The notes beneath the pieces are model-generated. The model was given only the letters and a program-made list of their open reading frames with translations. It was not told where the DNA came from and did no database searches. From Kribbella sindirgiensis (lineage in GTDB: Bacteria > Actinomycetota > Actinomycetes > Propionibacteriales > Kribbellaceae): 64,000 bases of DNA. A program made the position numbers and the translations under genes. Every line of letters begins with the position of its first letter. Position 1 is the first letter of the stretch. The DNA lies in assembly GCF_004331435.1 (NCBI RefSeq), contig NZ_SJKA01000005.1, positions 538,278 through 602,277 on the forward strand, in the 5' to 3' direction. Below are positions 26,334 to 34,000 of the stretch, piece by piece.

Positions 26334-27524
26334 GGGGTCGGTGAGGGAGGCGACCTGATCGACGACGACGCGGAGGCGGGCGTTGTCGTCGGTCGCCTCC
26401 GCGAAGTCGGCCTTGAACGGGACGTCGAGGTGTTGTGGAGCGGTCTTCCACAGCGCCTCGACGAGCTCGGTGAGGAGCTCGCGCTGGGTGGCGCGGCGGG
26501 CCTGGCGTTCCGGTGAGTTGAGGACGTGGAACATGCCGATGCCCTTCAGCAACCCGATCTCGGTGCGAATGCCGTCCGGAACGACCAGATCGGCCTCGTA
26601 CCGGATCAGGCGGGACCGGCCGAACACCGCGTGCGTGGCCTGCTCGGCGGCGGTCGCGAACCGCCCGATGAGCTGACTGGTGACGTCCTTGAGCGCCCCC
26701 AGCGCCTGCCTGCTGTCGTCGAATTCGGCGCGCGGCCAGTAGTTCAGCGCCTTCAGCCGCGCCCAGCCCTCGTCCAGCTCGGCATCGGTTGCCTCCGGCA
26801 AGTACATCTGCCGGACCGTCTCCCAGTACGGCGCCGGCTCGGCGTCGACCGCGGCGAGATCGATGTGGTGCGCGACGATCCCGTCCTCGACGTCGTGCAC
26901 CGAGTACGCCACGTCGTCGGCGAAGTCCATCACCTGCGCCTCCAGGCAGCGCCGCTCCCCCACGCCCTGGCGCAACCACGAGAAGACCGCGAGGTCGTCG
27001 TCGTACACCCCGAACTTGCGCTCACCCGGCCGCCGCGGCCACGGGTACTTCGTCGCGGCGTCGAGGGTCGCCCGGCTGAGGTTGAGACCGACGCTGCGTC
27101 CTTCGGCGTCGAACGTCTTCGACTCCAGCCGGGTCAGCAGCCGCAGGGTCTGCGCGTTCCCCTCGAAACCGCCGATCTCCGCGGCGACCTGGTCCAGCGC
27201 GCGCTCGCCGTTGTGACCGAAGGGCGGATGCCCGAGATCGTGCGAAAGGCAGGCCGCGTCCACGATGTCCGGGTCGCAGCCGAGCGTCGCCGCCAGCTCG
27301 CGGCCGATCTGCGCGACCTCGAGGCTGTGCGTCAACCGGTTCCGCACGAAGTCGTCGCTGCCCGCCGTCACGACCTGCGTCTTCGCCGCCAGCCGCCGCA
27401 ACGCCGCACTGTGCAGCACGCGCGCGCGATCACGAGCGAACGCGGTCCGCCCCGGCCGCTTGACCGGCTCGGCGACCCACCGCTCGGCGTCGTGCTCGTC
27501 GTACCACTCATGCTGCTTCCTCAT
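26295..27524 (-). CDS. dgt: Deoxyguanosinetriphosphate triphosphohydrolase-like (HD-domain dNTPase)
   Basis: 409 residues. The HD metal site is present: His66 in [16 protein letters not shown], His-Asp 95-96 in [16 protein letters not shown], and a later Asp in [13 protein letters not shown]. This family hydrolyses dNTPs to the nucleoside and triphosphate, lowering dNTP levels. The ATG at 27524 gives the standard N-terminus ([17 protein letters not shown]). In many actinobacteria dgt is followed by dnaG; here dnaG is on the same strand but 4 kb further downstream. The 3' end overlaps the sialidase gene by 39 bp. Confidence 0.94.
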   Translation of the reverse strand: MRKQHEWYDEHDAERWVAEPVKRPGRTAFARDRARVLHSAALRRLAAKTQVVTAGSDDFVRNRLTHSLEVAQIGRELAATLGCDPDIVDAACLSHDLGHPPFGHNGERALDQVAAEIGGFEGNAQTLRLLTRLESKTFDAEGRSVGLNLSRATLDAATKYPWPRRPGERKFGVYDDDLAVFSWLRQGVGERRCLEAQVMDFADDVAYSVHDVEDGIVAHHIDLAAVDAEPAPYWETVRQMYLPEATDAELDEGWARLKALNYWPRAEFDDSRQALGALKDVTSQLIGRFATAAEQATHAVFGRSRLIRYEADLVVPDGIRTEIGLLKGIGMFHVLNSPERQARRATQRELLTELVEALWKTAPQHLDVPFKADFAEATDDNARLRVVVDQVASLTDPSALAWHDHLVEG

Positions 27525-27638
27525 TACCGCTCACACTAGCGGCGACGACCGACATTTCCGTGAACACATGTCAAGGAGCTCGCGTCGGCTCCGACGTACC
27601 TGGGTACTGCGGAATCGACGGAGAGGACGTGTTCGACC

Positions 27639-28364
27639 ATGCCGCACGGAACCCTGCCCGAGGTCACCGACCGCACCACCTTCGAGGCTCGTCTGGACGA
27701 GCTGCGCATCCGCGAGAAGGCGCACACCCGCGCGGGTGACGCACTCGCCGCGGACCGCCGGCGCCTCCCGATGGTCGAGGTCGACGGGAACCTGGAGCTG
27801 ACCGGACCCGACGGGCCGCTGACCCTGCTCGACGCCTTCGAAGGACGTCAGCAGCTCCTCGCGTACTACTTCATGTGGCATCCCGGGCACCCCGCGTCCG
27901 AGCAGTGCCAGGGCTGCACCTGGTGCGCCGGCCACGTCGGCGAACTGTCGTACCTGCATTCCCGCGACATCACGTTCGCGGTGTTCTGCCAAGGGCCGTT
28001 CGAGGAGAGCGCTCGCTACCGCGACTTCATGGGTTGGACGATGCCGTGGTACTCCGCTCTGCCGTCGCTCGACGAGCTCCTCGTCGGACGGACGACCGGC
28101 ATGATGCACCTGGTGTCATACGTCCGCGACGGCGATCGCGTGTTCGAGACCTGGTGGACGACCCGGCGTGGCGTCGAGGTGATGGACAACAGCTATTCGC
28201 TGATGGATCTGACCGTCTACGGGCGTCAGGAGGAGCACGAGGATTCCCCGGCCGGCTGGCCGCAGGACTGGGAATGCGGCGGCCTGACAGTGGACGGACG
28301 GCCGATCTCCCAGTGGTCCCGCCTCGAGGCGAACCGCAACGACGATCTCAGCGGGCGGACGTGA
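27639..28364 (+). CDS. DUF899 family thioredoxin-like protein
   Basis: 241 residues. Belongs to DUF899: MVEVDGNLELTGPDGPLTLL, a FEGRQQLLAYYFMWHPGHP segment, a cysteine cluster CQGCTWCAGH, then the helix LHSRDITFAVFCQGPFEES and the WWTTRRGVEVMDNSYSLMDL end with GRQEEHEDSPAGWPQ. The fold is thioredoxin-like and the family is of unknown function. The Cys trio suggests a redox or metal role. Its 3' end overlaps the next (convergent) gene by 17 bp. Confidence 0.9.
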   Translation: MPHGTLPEVTDRTTFEARLDELRIREKAHTRAGDALAADRRRLPMVEVDGNLELTGPDGPLTLLDAFEGRQQLLAYYFMWHPGHPASEQCQGCTWCAGHVGELSYLHSRDITFAVFCQGPFEESARYRDFMGWTMPWYSALPSLDELLVGRTTGMMHLVSYVRDGDRVFETWWTTRRGVEVMDNSYSLMDLTVYGRQEEHEDSPAGWPQDWECGGLTVDGRPISQWSRLEANRNDDLSGRT

Positions 28365-28956
28365 CGCAGTAGCGCATCCAGATCACGCCGTCCTTGAAGA
28401 CCTCGGTGCCGGCGTGCCGCAGGTCGAGGTGTCCCGTGTCGTACCAGCGGTCGCCGCCGATCAGCAGCGGGTGCACGAGAAGCGCGAGCTCGTCGATCAG
28501 GCCGAGCGCCAGGCAGGATCGGAGCAGTACGCCGGACGTGTCGACGCGCACGGTCTGAACACCGCGATCCCCCAGGACGTCGAGCACCTCGACGAGATCG
28601 ATCTGGTCGTAGCCGGTGATCAGCTCGCGGGTCGTCGCGTCGGGCGGGCGCTCCGGCGTCTGATCGGCGTACAACGCGAGGACGCCGGACCAGTAGCCCA
28701 GCTCCCGCAACGAGTCCCAGCTGCGGACGCGCGCCCGCTCGTCCACCACCGCGAGCAGCGGACCCTCGGCCCGCGGACCGCGCCGGGGAGCCGCGAGTAC
28801 GGCGTTCTCCTGGGCGAGGATCGTGCCGGCGTCGATCAGCGTCACGTCCTCCTGCCACAGCGACGCCAGCGCGTAGAACCGCGCGAGGTCGACGTCGAAC
28901 CCCGACGTCACCCCGTCCAGCGAGACCGCCAGCTGAGCCACCACATGAGGCCGCAT
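28348..28956 (-). CDS. RibD C-terminal/dihydrofolate reductase-like protein
   Basis: 202 residues, start MRPHVVAQLAVSLDG with GGGAGAC upstream. The reductase fold shows LAVSLDGVTSGFDVD, VTLIDAGTILAQEN, RVDTSGVLLRSCLALGLIDE and ALLVHPLLIGG, matching the RibD C-terminal reductase family that uses NADPH. It is not next to riboflavin genes, so the substrate may be different. It is divergent from the HTH-MFS operon, with the double palindrome between them. Confidence 0.87.
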   Translation of the reverse strand: MRPHVVAQLAVSLDGVTSGFDVDLARFYALASLWQEDVTLIDAGTILAQENAVLAAPRRGPRAEGPLLAVVDERARVRSWDSLRELGYWSGVLALYADQTPERPPDATTRELITGYDQIDLVEVLDVLGDRGVQTVRVDTSGVLLRSCLALGLIDELALLVHPLLIGGDRWYDTGHLDLRHAGTEVFKDGVIWMRYCVTSAR

Positions 28957-28994
28957 GTCTCCCAACCTAGGGACGGCCACCGACAGAATCTTGT

Positions 28995-29026
28995 TGCAGA
29001 GACTTCTCTGCAGAGACTACTCTGCA
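28995..29026. promoter_or_regulatory. Two overlapping palindromic operators
   Basis: TGCAGAG-ACTT-CTCTGCA (28995-29012) and TGCAGAG-ACTA-CTCTGCA (29009-29026) are perfect 7-bp-arm palindromes that share the TGCA at 29009-29012. They end 3 bp before the ATG of the HTH regulator, so binding would block its promoter and perhaps the divergent gene too. Confidence 0.75.
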
Positions 29027-29029
29027 CTT

Positions 29030-29572
29030 ATGCGACGGATCGATGCCCGGAGCCTGCGCGGACTCGCCCACCCGCTCCGGATGCGCATCCTGGAGGCGAT
29101 CGAGCTCGACGGGCCCGCGACGTCGAGCACGCTGGCGGCGCGGCTCGGCGAGAACACCGGCACGATCAGCTGGCACCTGCGGCTGCTCGCCGAGCACGGG
29201 TACCTCGAGGAGGACCCCGGCCGCGGCACTAAGCGCGAGCGTTGGTGGCGGATCCCGGGCCGGACCGTCCTCGATCCGTCCGAGTTCCTCGACGACCCGG
29301 AGACGCGGCGGGCGCTGGACGTCTACCTGCGCGATCTGGTGGAGCGCTACTACGACCGCGTCCGCACGTACGTCGACGAGGACTGGCCCGGCGAGTGGCA
29401 ACAGGCGGCCGCCCTGTCGGACTGGCGAGACCTCCGGCTGACCCCGGCACAACTGCAAGCCCTCAACGAGGAACTCGCCGCAGTCATCGACCGCTACACC
29501 GACGCCGGCTCGGCCGAAGAGGGTGCTGAGCGTGTGATCGTGCAACTGCAATCGTTTCCGCGGCGCTCATGA
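29030..29572 (+). CDS. ArsR-like winged-helix transcriptional regulator
   Basis: 180 residues. HTH near the N-terminus: MRRIDARSLRGLAHPLRMRI, SSTLAARLGENTGTISWHLR, LLAEHGYLEEDPGRGTKRER. It has a helical C-terminal extension (~100 residues) rich in Arg/Glu, which is characteristic of the ArsR-like group that sits next to a drug efflux pump. ATG 29030 is 3 bp after the double palindrome, implying a leaderless or very short mRNA. The stop overlaps the MFS ATG by 4 bp. Likely represses itself and the transporter. Confidence 0.87.
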   Translation: MRRIDARSLRGLAHPLRMRILEAIELDGPATSSTLAARLGENTGTISWHLRLLAEHGYLEEDPGRGTKRERWWRIPGRTVLDPSEFLDDPETRRALDVYLRDLVERYYDRVRTYVDEDWPGEWQQAAALSDWRDLRLTPAQLQALNEELAAVIDRYTDAGSAEEGAERVIVQLQSFPRRS

Positions 29573-30822
29573 GTCTGCTGCGCACGCATCGCGACTTCCG
29601 CCTGTTCTGGATCGGCGAGACGGTCAACCGGTTCGGCAGCGCGACCTCGTCGGTCGCCTTCCCGCTGGTCGCGATTTCGATGCTCGACGCAACGACCTTC
29701 GAGATCGGCCTACTGACTGCCGCGGCCTGGGCACCGTGGCTTCTGATCGGCCTGCCCACCGGCGCCTGGATCGATCGGATCCGTCGACGTCCGCCGATGC
29801 TCGCCTCCTCAGCCGTCTCCGGCCTCCTGCTCGCCGTGGTCCCGCTGGCCGGCGACCTACTGTCGATCGGGCTCCTCCTGCTCATCGCCGGCCTGGTCGG
29901 AGCCGCCGCAGTCGTCTTCCAAACGGCGTACACCGCCTATCTCCCAACGCTTCTGGATCCGTCCGATCACGCCGAGGGCAACGCGAAACTGCACGGCAGC
30001 GCTTCGGCCGCGCAGATCGCGGGCCTCGGATGCGGCGGCCTCCTCGTCCAGTTCGCCGGCGCGGCGAACGCACTGTTCGTCGACGCGGCCAGCTTCCTGG
30101 TAGCCCTCGGTTGTCTCGCCGCGATCCGCTTCCGGGAACGCCGTACGGACACACCGAGGCGGGCCGGGGCGATCCGGGAGGGCGTCAGCCTGGTCGCACA
30201 CGACGTCTGGCTGCGGACGTTGACGATCTTCGGCGCGGTCTCGAACCTCGCCCTGATGGGATACCAGGCGATCGTCGTCGTGTTCCTGGTCCGCGAGGCC
30301 GGGCTCACGGCGGGCACGGTCGGCACCCTGATCGCGGCCGCATCCAGCGGCGGTGTTCTCGGTGCACTCGTGGGCCGCAGGTTCATGCGATTCGGTACGG
30401 CGCGTGCGCTGCTGCTGTGCGAACTGGGTCTGCCGACACTGGCGTTGCTGATCCCGTTGGGCGGCGCGAGCCCGTGGTTCTATCTGGTCGGCGCGTTCGG
30501 CGTCAGCCTCGGCGTCGTCGGCGGAAATGTCGTGAAGGCGACGTTCCTGCAGTCCTACTGCCCACCTGACCTGTTCGGCCGGCTGACCGCGACGAACGCC
30601 TTCGTCAACTACGGCACCATCCCGCTCGGCGCGCTCCTCGGCGGAACTCTCGGCCAAACCCTCGGCCTCACCCCGGCCCTTTGGATCACGACAGCCGGCG
30701 TACCGCTGGCCGGTCTCGTCCTGCTCGCGTCACCGATCCGTCGGCGCCGCGATCTGCCGACTCACCAAGGCACCGGCGTACCGGGGACGACCGCCGACTC
30801 CAACCGGATCCGCACCGCCTGA
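29569..30822 (+). CDS. MFS transporter (efflux type)
   Basis: 417 residues with twelve predicted hydrophobic helices, beginning MSLLRTHRDFRLFWIGETVN. The loop 2-3 motif is GLPTGAWIDRIRRRP (the D-R-x-x-R-R motif of MFS). The two halves are separated by a hydrophilic loop near residue 190-210 (RERRTDTPRRAGAIREG). Coupled to the upstream regulator through ATGA, a layout typical of small-molecule efflux. Substrate unknown. The last 61 bp overlap the TetR gene on the other strand. Confidence 0.9.
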   Translation: MSLLRTHRDFRLFWIGETVNRFGSATSSVAFPLVAISMLDATTFEIGLLTAAAWAPWLLIGLPTGAWIDRIRRRPPMLASSAVSGLLLAVVPLAGDLLSIGLLLLIAGLVGAAAVVFQTAYTAYLPTLLDPSDHAEGNAKLHGSASAAQIAGLGCGGLLVQFAGAANALFVDAASFLVALGCLAAIRFRERRTDTPRRAGAIREGVSLVAHDVWLRTLTIFGAVSNLALMGYQAIVVVFLVREAGLTAGTVGTLIAAASSGGVLGALVGRRFMRFGTARALLLCELGLPTLALLIPLGGASPWFYLVGAFGVSLGVVGGNVVKATFLQSYCPPDLFGRLTATNAFVNYGTIPLGALLGGTLGQTLGLTPALWITTAGVPLAGLVLLASPIRRRRDLPTHQGTGVPGTTADSNRIRTA

Positions 30823-31403
30823 CGCGCACGCTCGTACCCCGTGTCGTCGTTGTGCAGGATCGACGCAAGGTTCGCGGCCTCGTAGTACGCGTTCAGGTCG
30901 AACGCGAGCTGCACCGGATCGGCCGTCAGCTCGCCGCGCTCGACAGCCTCGGCGACCGCGGTCTCGATCAGATCCATCCACTCGTGATGAACGGACGCGA
31001 GGTACTCGTGCACGGCACCGTCGCGTGCCGAGAACTCGTGCGAGACCTTCTGGAAGAAGCAGCCGCCCGGGAACACCCGGCTCCGCGAGTAGTCCAGCCA
31101 GTGCCGGCTCAGCGCCCACACCCGCCCGAGACCAGGCTCGATCTGGTACGCCGGAACCACGACGTTGTCGGCGTAGATCCGGCGCGCCGCCCGGACGGTC
31201 GCCAGCTGCAGTTCCTCCTTGGAACCGAAGTGCGCGAACAGCCCGCTTTTGCTGATACCGAGCTCGGTCGCGAGCCGCCCGATCGACAGCCCCTCGAGTC
31301 CGTCGACCGACGCAATGTCGACGGCACGGCGCAGGACAGCCCGGCGGGTCTGGTCGCCCCGCGCCAACCGTCCGTCGACCTTCTCCACGCTCCCGGACTC
31401 CAC
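30762..31403 (-). CDS. TetR/AcrR family transcriptional regulator
   Basis: 213 residues from GTG 31403 (GTG 31388 is possible). HTH: RRAVLRRAVDIASVDGLEGL, then SIGRLATELGISKSGLFAHF and GSKEELQLA. The C-terminal ligand domain contains FPGGCFFQKVSHEFSARDGA, matching the TetR C-terminal class with an FPGGCF motif. It is divergent from the alpha/beta hydrolase at 31489. A perfect ATACGA-N4-TCGTAT palindrome sits between them, and this TetR is its obvious binder. Confidence 0.92.
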   Translation of the reverse strand: MESGSVEKVDGRLARGDQTRRAVLRRAVDIASVDGLEGLSIGRLATELGISKSGLFAHFGSKEELQLATVRAARRIYADNVVVPAYQIEPGLGRVWALSRHWLDYSRSRVFPGGCFFQKVSHEFSARDGAVHEYLASVHHEWMDLIETAVAEAVERGELTADPVQLAFDLNAYYEAANLASILHNDDTGYERARQAVRIRLESAVVPGTPVPW

Positions 31404-31452
31404 GATTCCCGATCCTAAGTCCCGTTGACTCCCAGCCTGTGCAAAACTAATA

Positions 31453-31468
31453 ATACGACCGTTCGTAT
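31453..31468. promoter_or_regulatory. TetR operator ATACGACCGTTCGTAT
   Basis: ATACGA and TCGTAT are perfect inverse arms around CCGT, 20 bp upstream of the hydrolase ATG and 50 bp upstream of the divergent tetR. The layout is the usual one for a local repressor. Confidence 0.75.
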
Positions 31469-31488
31469 AGTTTGCCAGAGGGGATGTC

Positions 31489-32346
31489 ATGCAGAAGCTG
31501 GTCAGTGCCGGATTGCAGACAATCGGAATGTTGTCACCGCGGCTCGGAGGGCGGCTCGCGTTCAACCTGTGGCGACGTCCGCTCGCCCGCGGCCGGGTCC
31601 GCCCGGAGGAGCAGGCCGTCCACGACGCCGCCCGCGTCGAGATTGTCGACAATGTGAAGACCTACGCGTGGGGTGACGGCAAGCTCCCGGTGCTCCTCGT
31701 GCACGGCTGGCGTTCGCGCGCGTCGCGGTACGCCGGATTCATCACCCGGCTGCTCGAGCTCGGCTACAGCCCGGTGTCGTACGACGCTCCGGCGCACGGC
31801 GACTCCGATGGCGAGGTCGTGTCGATTCTCGGCCACCAGCGGATCATCCGCGCGCTGGAGGAACGCCACGGCCCGTTCGAGGGCGTGATCGCGCATTCGC
31901 TCGGCGTCCCGTTCGCGCTGTACGCCGTCCGCGAGGGCGTGGCGGCGAAGCGGCTGGTGATGATCAGCGGTGTCGCCGACTTCGGCTACCTGGCCGACAC
32001 GTTCTGCGCCCAGCTCGGGCTGGGACCGAAGATCAACCAGCAGCTACGGCGCCGGATCGAGCACGGGTACTTCGACGGCGACGACCAGATCTGGACGCGC
32101 TTCTCGGTGACGACCGGCAAGCTCGACCTCCTGGTGGTCCACAACGACGAGGACGAGGTCGTGGACCCGGCGCAGGCCCAGGTCCTGCTGCGGAACTACG
32201 GCTCCCGCGCGCACTTCCTGCCGACAACCGGCCTCGGCCACCGCCGGATCCTCTCGGACCCGGCGGTCATCACCGAAGCGGTCGCCTTCCTCCAGGATCC
32301 CGATCAGGACTCAGATGTCCCGGAAGGTCTCGATCTGAGCGCCTAG
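31489..32346 (+). CDS. Alpha/beta hydrolase
   Basis: 285 residues. Alpha/beta fold marks: LPVLLVHGWRSRASRYAGFI (oxyanion region), nucleophile elbow IAHSLGVPFA, acid in DLLVVHNDEDEVVDP and His in TTGLGHRRILSD. No signal peptide or membrane anchor. It starts at ATG 31489 with GAGGGGATGTC before it. It is the probable target of the divergent TetR. Its 36-bp 3' end overlaps the MurA-like gene. Likely an esterase or lipase of unknown substrate. Confidence 0.9.
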   Translation: MQKLVSAGLQTIGMLSPRLGGRLAFNLWRRPLARGRVRPEEQAVHDAARVEIVDNVKTYAWGDGKLPVLLVHGWRSRASRYAGFITRLLELGYSPVSYDAPAHGDSDGEVVSILGHQRIIRALEERHGPFEGVIAHSLGVPFALYAVREGVAAKRLVMISGVADFGYLADTFCAQLGLGPKINQQLRRRIEHGYFDGDDQIWTRFSVTTGKLDLLVVHNDEDEVVDPAQAQVLLRNYGSRAHFLPTTGLGHRRILSDPAVITEAVAFLQDPDQDSDVPEGLDLSA

Positions 32347-33837
32347 CGAGTTCAGGCGGGTCGCCAGGTCCTCGTAGCCGCGGTTGATCACGTAGACGCT
32401 GCGCAGCACCGACGTACCCTTCGCGGCCATCATCGCGATCAGCGTGACAACGGCCGGGCGGAGCGCCGGCGGGCACATGATCTCGGCGCCGGAGAAGTGC
32501 GTCGGCCCCTCGACCATCACCCGGTGCGGGTCGAGCAGCTTGACCCGGCCGCCGAGCTTGTTCAGGTCGGTCAGGTAGATCGCGCGGTTCTCGTAGACCC
32601 AGTCGTGGATCAGCGTCTGCCCGGCGGCGGTCGCCGCGATCACCGCGAAGAACGGCAGGTTGTCGATGTTCAGGCCCGGGAACGGCATCGGGTGGATCTT
32701 GTCGATCGGCGCATGCAGCTTCGACGGCCGGGTGGTGAGGTCGACGAGCCGGGTCCGGCCGTTCTCGGCGAGGTACTCCGTACTGCGGTCGTAGTCGAGC
32801 CCCATCTCCTCCAGGAGCGCGAGCTCGATCTCCAGGAACTCCACCGGCGCGCGCCGGATGGTGATCTCGGACTTCGTGACGATCGCCGCGGTGAGCAGGC
32901 TCATCGCCTCGATCGGGTCCTCGGACGGCGCATAGTCGACGTCCACGTCGATCTCGGCGCGGCCGTGCACGGTCAGCGTCGTGGTGCCGATGCCGTCGAT
33001 CTTCACGCCGAGCAGGTCGAGGTAGAAGCACAGGTCCTGGACCATGTAGTTCGGGCTGGCGTTGCGGATCACCGTCACGCCGTCGTACCGGGCCGCGGCC
33101 ATGATCGCGTTCTCGGTCACGGTGTCGCCGCGCTCGGTCAGCACGATCGGCTTGCCCGGGACGATCGCGCGGTTCACCAGGGCGTGGTACTGCCCGCCGG
33201 TCGCCTTCACCTCGAGCCCGAACGGGCGCAGCGCGGTCAGGTGCGGCTCGACGGTGCGGGTACCGAGGTCGCAGCCACCGGCGTACGGCAGCTCGAAGGC
33301 GTCCTCGCGGTGCAGCAGCGGGCCGAGGAACATGATGATGGAGCGGGTCCGGCGGGCCGCCTCGGCATCCATCGCGCTCAGGTCGAGGTGCGTCGGCGGG
33401 ATGATCTCCAGGTCGCCGGCGTCGTTCAGCCAGGTGGTCTTGACGCCGATCGAGTTCAGCACCTCGAGCAGACGGTTGACCTCCTCGATGCGGGCGACCT
33501 TGCGCAGCGTCGTCCGGCCCTTGTTCAGCAGCGAGGCGCAGAGCAGCGCGACGCCGGCGTTCTTGCTCGATTTCACGTCGATGGCGCCGGACAACCGCCG
33601 GCCGCCGGCCACACGGAGGTGGACCGGACCGCCACCGAGAGAGACAATTTCGGAGTCGAGCGCCTCGCCGATCCGGGCGAGCATCTCGAGGGTGAGGTTC
33701 TGATGACCCTTCTCGATCCTGTTCACCGCACTCTGGCTGGTGTTCAGTACTTCCGCGAGCTGCGTCTGCGTCCAGCCGCGATGCTTGCGGGCGTCCCGGA
33801 TGAGGTTTCCGATCCGGCTCAGGTAGTCATCGGTCAT
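32311..33837 (-). CDS. murA: XRE-HTH fused to MurA-like UDP-GlcNAc 1-carboxyvinyltransferase
   Basis: 508 residues. Residues 1-62 form an XRE-type HTH: IGNLIRDARKHRGWTQTQLA and SQSAVNRIEKGHQNLTLEML. A full EPSP-synthase fold follows. It keeps MurA residues Lys92-Asn93 (KSSKNAGVALL), the catalytic Cys189 in AGGCDLGTRTVEPHL (the fosfomycin target) and the late DNLPFFAVIAATAAGQT segment. Known MurA enzymes make the first committed peptidoglycan step from UDP-GlcNAc and PEP. Here the extra HTH suggests the enzyme also binds DNA, and a perfect palindrome stands 11 bp upstream of the ATG. I recall a same-architecture MurA paralogue in Streptomyces. A plain murA must exist elsewhere. Confidence 0.9.
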   Translation of the reverse strand: MTDDYLSRIGNLIRDARKHRGWTQTQLAEVLNTSQSAVNRIEKGHQNLTLEMLARIGEALDSEIVSLGGGPVHLRVAGGRRLSGAIDVKSSKNAGVALLCASLLNKGRTTLRKVARIEEVNRLLEVLNSIGVKTTWLNDAGDLEIIPPTHLDLSAMDAEAARRTRSIIMFLGPLLHREDAFELPYAGGCDLGTRTVEPHLTALRPFGLEVKATGGQYHALVNRAIVPGKPIVLTERGDTVTENAIMAAARYDGVTVIRNASPNYMVQDLCFYLDLLGVKIDGIGTTTLTVHGRAEIDVDVDYAPSEDPIEAMSLLTAAIVTKSEITIRRAPVEFLEIELALLEEMGLDYDRSTEYLAENGRTRLVDLTTRPSKLHAPIDKIHPMPFPGLNIDNLPFFAVIAATAAGQTLIHDWVYENRAIYLTDLNKLGGRVKLLDPHRVMVEGPTHFSGAEIMCPPALRPAVVTLIAMMAAKGTSVLRSVYVINRGYEDLATRLNSLGAQIETFRDI

Positions 33838-33848
33838 GCGCCGGACCT

Positions 33849-33866
33849 TATCTCACATGTGAGATA
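33849..33866. promoter_or_regulatory. Perfect 18-bp palindrome, probable operator of the XRE-MurA gene
   Basis: TATCTCACATGTGAGATA is an uninterrupted palindrome ending 11 bp upstream of the XRE-MurA start. It also lies ~135 bp upstream of the divergent gene at 34001. Position and symmetry fit binding by the dimeric XRE domain of the adjacent protein. Confidence 0.75.
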
Positions 33867-34000
33867 CCGCTGCACCGACCCGCCGGTGCCAGCGTAGCGA
33901 ATGTCACTGTCCGGGTCGCGAAGGACCCACATGACCTGGTGAAACGCCGGCCGCCTACAGTTACCCCCAACTCCCGCCGCCACCCGGAGAGGACCAGCAG

